From the NCBI RefSeq assembly GCF_016632335.1, contig NZ_JAEPBG010000010.1, positions 124,001 through 188,000 on the forward strand: DNA of 64,000 nucleotides, in the 5' to 3' direction. This DNA is from Noviherbaspirillum pedocola (GTDB taxonomy: Bacteria > Pseudomonadota > Gammaproteobacteria > Burkholderiales > Burkholderiaceae_D). The notes under the pieces were generated by a model. That model made no database searches, had not been told where the DNA came from, and was given only the letters and a program-made list of their open reading frames with translations. Positions 59,919 to 64,000 of this stretch are shown here, piece after piece (within the stretch, counting starts at the first letter, position 1; each line of letters opens with the position of its first letter). Both the position numbers and the translations under genes were made by a program.

Positions 59919-60836
59919 ATGTCAGGCCAACCCGAGATTTTCAACATGGCGCTGTTCTGCGATTTCGAAAACATCGCGCTCGGCGTGCGTGACGCAAGAT
60001 ATGCGCAGTTCGATATCCGCAAAGTGCTGGAAAGGCTGCTCTTGAAGGGCAGCATTGTGGTGAAGAAGGCCTATTGCGACTGGGAGCGCTACAAGGACTT
60101 CAAGGCGCCGATGCATGAAGCTTCCTTCGAGCTGATCGAGATCCCGCATCTGCGCCAATCAGGCAAGAACTCGGCGGACATCCGCATGGTGGTCGATGCG
60201 CTCGACCTCTGCTACACCAAGTCGCATGTTGACAGCTTCGTCATCATCAGTGGCGACTCGGACTTCTCGCCGCTGGTGTCGAAGCTGCGCGAAAACAATA
60301 AATACGTGATCGGCATCGGCGTGCGTGATTCCACCTCGGACCTGCTGGCCGCCAACTGCGACGAGTTCATCTTCTACGACGACCTCGTGCGCGAGCAGAA
60401 GACGCGACGCAAGGGCAGTGAGCGCAAGACCACGGCCAAGACCGCGCAGCAGCCGAGCGTACCGGCTGCTGGCAACGCGAACGGCGCCGCGGCCACGCCT
60501 GCTGTGACGGCGTCATCTGCTACGCAAGCCGCGACACCCGCCGTGGCCAAATCCGCGCCGGGCAAGCGCGATGAAGAGCCGCGCCAGGATGCGCTCGAAC
60601 TCATCGTCGAAACCATCGAAGCGCTGATCGCGGAACGCGGCGAGGAAGACAAGCTGTGGGGCTCGATGGTGAAGCAGACGATGAAGCGCAGGCGTCCTGG
60701 CTTCAATGAAGCCGCCTATGGCTATCGTTCCTTCCGGCAGATGCTGGAGGATGCGCAGATGCACGGGTTGCTGACGCTGCAGAAGGATGAGAAGACCGGT
60801 CAATACATGATTCGCCTGCCGGCGCAGGAGGAATGA
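59919..60836 (+). CDS. NYN-domain protein with C-terminal OST-HTH/LOTUS-like domain
   Basis: A 305-residue protein. Residues 9-155 form a NYN/PIN-like nuclease domain with acidic motifs ALFCDFENIA, KNSADIRMVVDAL and IISGDSDFSPLVSKLRE. A Pro/Ala-rich linker (about 175-230) leads to a C-terminal LOTUS/OST-HTH domain (LWGSMVKQTMKRRRPGFNEAAYGYRSFRQML). Similar two-domain proteins are predicted RNA-binding nucleases. Its stop overlaps the flavoprotein start (ATGA, 60833-60836). Biological role unknown. Confidence 0.88.
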   Translation: MSGQPEIFNMALFCDFENIALGVRDARYAQFDIRKVLERLLLKGSIVVKKAYCDWERYKDFKAPMHEASFELIEIPHLRQSGKNSADIRMVVDALDLCYTKSHVDSFVIISGDSDFSPLVSKLRENNKYVIGIGVRDSTSDLLAANCDEFIFYDDLVREQKTRRKGSERKTTAKTAQQPSVPAAGNANGAAATPAVTASSATQAATPAVAKSAPGKRDEEPRQDALELIVETIEALIAERGEEDKLWGSMVKQTMKRRRPGFNEAAYGYRSFRQMLEDAQMHGLLTLQKDEKTGQYMIRLPAQEE

Positions 60837-62092
60837 CATCGATGGCGCGGCATGCGGCAATCATTGGTGGCGGTCCGGCCGGCCTGATGGCGGCCGAGGC
60901 GCTTGCCGAGGCCGGCGTGCGCGTCGATCTGTTTGATGCAATGCCTTCGGTCGGCCGCAAGTTTCTGCTGGCTGGCCGCGGCGGACTGAACCTGACGCAC
61001 TCGGAACCCAAGCCGACCTTTCTGCAGCGCTTCGGCATGCGACAGGCACAACTGGCTGCCGTCATCGACGGCTTCGATGCCGATGCATTACGCGCCTGGT
61101 GCGCGAGCCTCGGCGTAGAAACCTTCGTCGGCAGTTCCGGCCGGGTCTTCCCGAAGGAGATGAAAGCCGCGCCGTTGTTGCGCGCCTGGCTGCACCGATT
61201 GCGCAGCCGCGGCGTGCGTTTTCACATGCGCCATCGCTGGCTGGGATGGGAAGGCGCGCCGGGCGCGGGCCCGCTGCGCTTCGCCACTGAAGACGGGCTG
61301 GTGCAGGTGCCGGCCGATGCGACACTGCTCGCACTGGGAGGCGCAAGCTGGAAGCGGCTTGGCTCGGATGGCGCGTGGGTGCCGTGGCTGGAAGCGGCCG
61401 GCGTGGATGTCGCGCCGCTGGTACCGGCCAACTGCGGCTTCGACGTGGCGTGGAGCGCGCATTTCCGCGAGCGCTTTGCCGGCCATCCGGTAAAGGCGGT
61501 CATCGCGAGGTGCAACACGTCGACCGGCGTCGTCGAGCGCCAGGGCGAGTTCGTGGTGACCGAGCAAGGTGTGGAAGGCAGCCTGATCTATGCGCTGTCG
61601 GCGCCGCTGCGCGATGCCATTGCCGCTGAAGGCAGCGCCACGCTGACTCTGGATCTTGCGCCCGGCAGGGACGCCACCCGCCTGACGGCGGAACTGACGC
61701 ATCCGCGCGGTTCGCGCTCGCTCTCCAGCCATTTGCAAAGCCGTAGCGGCATTGCTGGCGTGAAGGCCGGGCTGCTGCGCGAAGTGCTGACGCGCGAGCA
61801 GCATGGCGACATGCCGACGCTGGCCGCGGCAATCAAGTCGCTGCCGCTGCGCCTGGATGCGCCGCGCCCTATCGATGAAGCGATCAGCAGCGCCGGCGGC
61901 GTGCGCTTCGACAGCCTGAACGATGACCTGATGCTGCACCGCCTGCCCGGTGTGTTCTGCGCCGGCGAAATGTTGGACTGGGAAGCGCCGACCGGAGGCT
62001 ACCTGCTCACGGCCAGCATGGCCAGCGGCAGGCATGCCGGACGCGGCATGCTGGATTGGCTCGGTCGGCAAGGCGGGGACGGCACGCAATGA
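60833..62092 (+). CDS. HI0933/TIGR03862-type flavoprotein
   Basis: A 419-residue FAD protein: IIGGGPAGLMAAEALAEAGVRVDLFD, then VGRKFLLAGRGGLNLTHSE, a substrate-like middle part, and GVFCAGEMLDWEAPTGGYLLTASMASGRHAG at the end. This is the HI0933/YhiN group. It overlaps the NYN gene by four bases upstream and the ferredoxin gene downstream, so the three are translated together. The electron donor may be the ferredoxin; the acceptor is unknown. Confidence 0.9.
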   Translation: MTSMARHAAIIGGGPAGLMAAEALAEAGVRVDLFDAMPSVGRKFLLAGRGGLNLTHSEPKPTFLQRFGMRQAQLAAVIDGFDADALRAWCASLGVETFVGSSGRVFPKEMKAAPLLRAWLHRLRSRGVRFHMRHRWLGWEGAPGAGPLRFATEDGLVQVPADATLLALGGASWKRLGSDGAWVPWLEAAGVDVAPLVPANCGFDVAWSAHFRERFAGHPVKAVIARCNTSTGVVERQGEFVVTEQGVEGSLIYALSAPLRDAIAAEGSATLTLDLAPGRDATRLTAELTHPRGSRSLSSHLQSRSGIAGVKAGLLREVLTREQHGDMPTLAAAIKSLPLRLDAPRPIDEAISSAGGVRFDSLNDDLMLHRLPGVFCAGEMLDWEAPTGGYLLTASMASGRHAGRGMLDWLGRQGGDGTQ

Positions 62093-62388
62093 GCGAGGGG
62101 CGCAAGTTCACGGTGACAGTGCGGCCGCACGGCTGGCAATTCGAAGCCGATGCCGGACGGCCGTTGCTGGCGTCGGCGCTGGCCGCCGGCGTGATCCTGC
62201 CCAGCTCCTGCCGCAACGGCACCTGCCGCGCCTGCCTGTGCCTGATGGAAAGCGGGCAGGTGCATTACACGATCGAGTGGCCCGGCCTGTCCGCTGATGA
62301 AAAGCGCGAAGGCTGCATCCTGCCTTGCGTGGCCTGCCCCGACTCGGACGTGGTCATCAATAGCCGTTTCGCGCGGCGCAGCGAGTAA
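62089..62388 (+). CDS. 2Fe-2S plant-type ferredoxin
   Basis: A 99-residue ferredoxin with cysteines SSCRNGTCRACLC (C-x4-C-x2-C) and the distal CVACP, which hold a 2Fe-2S cluster. ATG 62089 overlaps the flavoprotein stop, so it is likely its electron partner. No other operon gene follows; the next gene (62398) is convergent. Confidence 0.92.
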   Translation: MSEGRKFTVTVRPHGWQFEADAGRPLLASALAAGVILPSSCRNGTCRACLCLMESGQVHYTIEWPGLSADEKREGCILPCVACPDSDVVINSRFARRSE

Positions 62389-62397
62389 GGAAGGCGC

Positions 62398-63021
62398 TCA
62401 GCCTTTCCAGGTGCGCTGCAGCCCGGTATCGGCATGAATCCAGCCGCCGCGCGCGTCATTGCGGTAATAGAAGCCGACGCCGCCGCGCTGGAAACTGCGC
62501 ACCAGCCCGCCGAGCACATTGGAATCGAGATGCGGAATCCGGATGTCGGCGGCGCGGCCGTCCATGTGCAGCGATTTGCGCGCCGCCGGCACGCCCTGTT
62601 CGCGCAGGCGCTGATTCGATTCGGGAGTGCGGTATCCCGACAGGATTTCCAGCGGCGTCGAGATGCCGTAACGGGCGACGAAAGCCTGTGTGCCCCACAG
62701 CGTTTCCAGCAGCTTCGGGTCGATGGCGATCATCTTGTTGCCGCCGTTGACGTCGCGCAGCAGGTGGCACAGTTCCTGGTAGGCGGAGTCGATGACTTCG
62801 CCATCTTTCCAGTACAGGATTTTTGCGCGCTCGCCGCTGGCGGGGCGAATGACTTCGAGCACCCGGGGCTTCACCCAGAAATCGAGATCGAGAACTTCGG
62901 CGTCGAAGATATCCGGCGGCGGCTCCAGCGCGAGGGCGGAAGTCGGCAAGGCGGTGTCGGCGAACAGGCCGGCGGCGGTAAGGAACAGGCTTTTCTTCAG
63001 GAAAGCGCGGCGGGCGGTCAT
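62398..63021 (-). CDS. DUF882/YcbK-like murein peptidase (M15-type), exported
   Basis: A 207-residue protein with a twin-arginine-like leader (TARRAFLKKSLFLTAAGLFADTA) followed by the DUF882 domain. M15 metal motifs are visible: SLHMDGRAADI (His and Asp) and WIHAD (distal His), with LEILSGYRTPESNQRL. YcbK/MepK-type enzymes cut peptidoglycan cross-links. ATG 63021 has only a weak ribosome-binding site. It converges with the ferredoxin gene and lies downstream of folE. Confidence 0.88.
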   Translation of the reverse strand: MTARRAFLKKSLFLTAAGLFADTALPTSALALEPPPDIFDAEVLDLDFWVKPRVLEVIRPASGERAKILYWKDGEVIDSAYQELCHLLRDVNGGNKMIAIDPKLLETLWGTQAFVARYGISTPLEILSGYRTPESNQRLREQGVPAARKSLHMDGRAADIRIPHLDSNVLGGLVRSFQRGGVGFYYRNDARGGWIHADTGLQRTWKG

Positions 63022-63152
63022 GGTGAGTCGTGAGAGGCTGAGGTTTTCGGAAAGAGAGGAAATGTTTCCAAAAGCCCCGAGTTTACCCGAGCATGCACAA
63101 GCAAGTGGAAAAGCTTGTCGCGCTGCAAGAAAAACAGTGTTGCATTTTGTAC

Positions 63153-63177
63153 GAAAGGCGGCCAGAACGGCCGCCTT
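63153..63177 (-). terminator. hairpin after folE
   Basis: AAGGCGGCC and GGCCGCCTT form a 9-bp stem with AGAAC loop, 14 bases after the folE stop on the minus strand; the T-tract is short (TTT). Confidence 0.65.
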
Positions 63178-63190
63178 GTTCACTGACGAA

Positions 63191-63757
63191 TCAGTCTTCC
63201 CGGGCGAGCGCCAGGAACTCGGTACGCATTGCCAGGTTAGGCTGCAATTCGCCGAGCATGGACGATGTGACGGTTTCCTCGCCTGGCGAACGAATGCCGC
63301 GGCTTTCCATGCACATGTGGCGGCAGCGCAGCACCACGCCGACCGCTTTCGGTTCCAGGTGCGTCATCAGCGCATTGGCGATCTGGCTGGTCAGGCGCTC
63401 CTGCACCTGCAAGCGCTTGGCGAAGCAGTCGGTAAGACGCGTCAGCTTGGACAAGCCAACGATCTTGCCGTTCGGCACATAGCCGATCACAGCCTTGCCG
63501 AAAAAGGGAGCGAGGTGATGTTCGCAGTGGCTGTACACCGGAATATTGCGCACAACGATCAGCTCGTTGTACTGCTCGGCGCCGTCTTCGAAGGCCTTCA
63601 ACAATTCCGCCGGATCCTGGTCATAGCCCGAGGTCCAGTGTTTCCAGGCTTTCGCCACGCGTGATGGGGTATCGATCAGACCCTTGCGGTCCGGATCCTC
63701 GCCGAGGCTGACCAGCAGGCGACGCCAGTCCTTCTCGGTAAAGTGTTCGTCTGACAT
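63191..63757 (-). CDS. folE: GTP cyclohydrolase I
   Basis: A 188-residue enzyme making dihydroneopterin triphosphate, first step of folate synthesis. The zinc cysteine/histidines are in YSHCEHHLAPFFGKAVIGY and RCRHMCMESRG; KIVGLSKLTRLTDCFAKRLQVQERLT is a family hallmark. ATG 63757 (MSDEHFTEKDWRRLL), GGGAAG upstream. The frame is open further, but the 5' part is not conserved. A perfect GC-rich hairpin lies 45-70 bases upstream in the leader. Confidence 0.95.
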   Translation of the reverse strand: MSDEHFTEKDWRRLLVSLGEDPDRKGLIDTPSRVAKAWKHWTSGYDQDPAELLKAFEDGAEQYNELIVVRNIPVYSHCEHHLAPFFGKAVIGYVPNGKIVGLSKLTRLTDCFAKRLQVQERLTSQIANALMTHLEPKAVGVVLRCRHMCMESRGIRSPGEETVTSSMLGELQPNLAMRTEFLALARED

Positions 63758-63801
63758 TGAATTCTTCCCGGCCGTGCGGCCAACGACGTTTGCAAAAGAG
63801 C

Positions 63802-63824
63802 GCGGCGCCGAAAGGGGGCGCCGC
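63802..63824 (-). promoter_or_regulatory. GC-rich hairpin in the folE leader
   Basis: GCGGCGCC and GGCGCCGC form a perfect 8-bp stem with a 7-base loop. No T-tract follows on the minus strand, so it is not a simple terminator; it might affect folE translation or end an upstream transcript. Confidence 0.4.
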
Positions 63825-63943
63825 AAAGGCGCACATCGTACTCCATTTCCGTAAACGTCGCGGAAAGCCCGCTGCGCCACGGCAATGATGCCGAGAAGAA
63901 TCGCGCGGAATGTCAGCCATCCCAACGCGATCGGAATCAGAGT

Positions 63944-64000
63944 TCAGTGCTTGGTGACATTGCCGGTATGCGCACCACCCGCGCCCGTCTGCAGCGAGGC
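63944..64000 (-). CDS. C-terminal end of an unknown protein (cut by the window edge)
   Basis: On the minus strand an open frame enters from the right edge and ends at TGA 63944-63946: ASLQTGAGGAHTGNVTKH. Eighteen residues are too few to name a family. It is plausibly the gene preceding folE on the same strand. Confidence 0.35.
   Translation of the reverse strand, partial: ASLQTGAGGAHTGNVTKH

Overview
The window is GC-rich (by eye somewhat above 60%) chromosomal DNA from a betaproteobacterium, most likely Burkholderiales and probably Oxalobacteraceae-like. The clues are a DUF3717 gene, a phasin gene, the fmt-def / lysM-dprA-smg-topB neighbourhood, the prkA-yeaH-spoVR operon and repeated GTAGGTTGGGCTG-type palindromes. 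Genus is inference; there is no rRNA or tRNA in the window to settle it.

Region by region. (1) 1-6197, plus strand: the end of a guanidine/urea nitrogen operon: a DUF1989 protein (carboxyguanidine deiminase-type subunit, 5' cut by the window edge), a biotin-dependent urea/guanidine carboxylase and allophanate hydrolase. A Phd/VapC-type toxin-antitoxin pair of lower GC follows, then an orphan antitoxin-like ORF, a DUF4142 protein and a conserved hypothetical. (2) 8034-13490, minus strand: a guanidine-I (ykkC) riboswitch in front of a NitT/TauT-type substrate-binding protein, followed by five tightly overlapping genes (membrane desaturase/hydroxylase, EamA transporter, isochorismatase-like hydrolase, lactonase-like metallo-hydrolase, hypothetical). 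(3) 13878-16038: a CpxRA-type two-component system preceded by three phased CpxR boxes. (4) 16113-21943, minus strand: an iron operon read from a pair of Fur boxes, fiu-type receptor, piuC, PepSY protein, tonB, exbB, exbD. (5) 22233-32409: manganese catalase, cardiolipin synthase, metH behind a SAM-II-like riboswitch with a terminator, an amidinotransferase-fold hydrolase with rocD, a divergent Lrp/AsnC regulator, and fmt. (6) 32467-40121: def, a LysM protein, dprA, smg, a topB-type topoisomerase, a small lipoprotein and ogt. (7) 40118-51539: an Ada-AlkA fusion, serine hydrolase, MFS transporter with two small genes, a B12-type radical SAM protein, acyl-CoA synthetase, gstA, a MITE, an M15 peptidase, phasin and corA. 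(8) 51537-64000: a FAD oxidoreductase, a DUF2383 protein, the spoVR-yeaH-prkA operon, a SET-domain protein, a NYN-domain protein coupled to a flavoprotein and a 2Fe-2S ferredoxin, a DUF882 protein and folE.

The most interesting elements are non-coding. They are a guanidine-I riboswitch that links the substrate-binding protein at 12314-13336 to the carboxylase operon at the left edge; an elaborated SAM-II aptamer with a rho-independent terminator about 30 nt before metH; a roughly 160-bp IS630-like MITE that replaced the 3' end of gstA; triple CpxR boxes; and five REP-like palindromes, one of which supplies the exbD stop codon.
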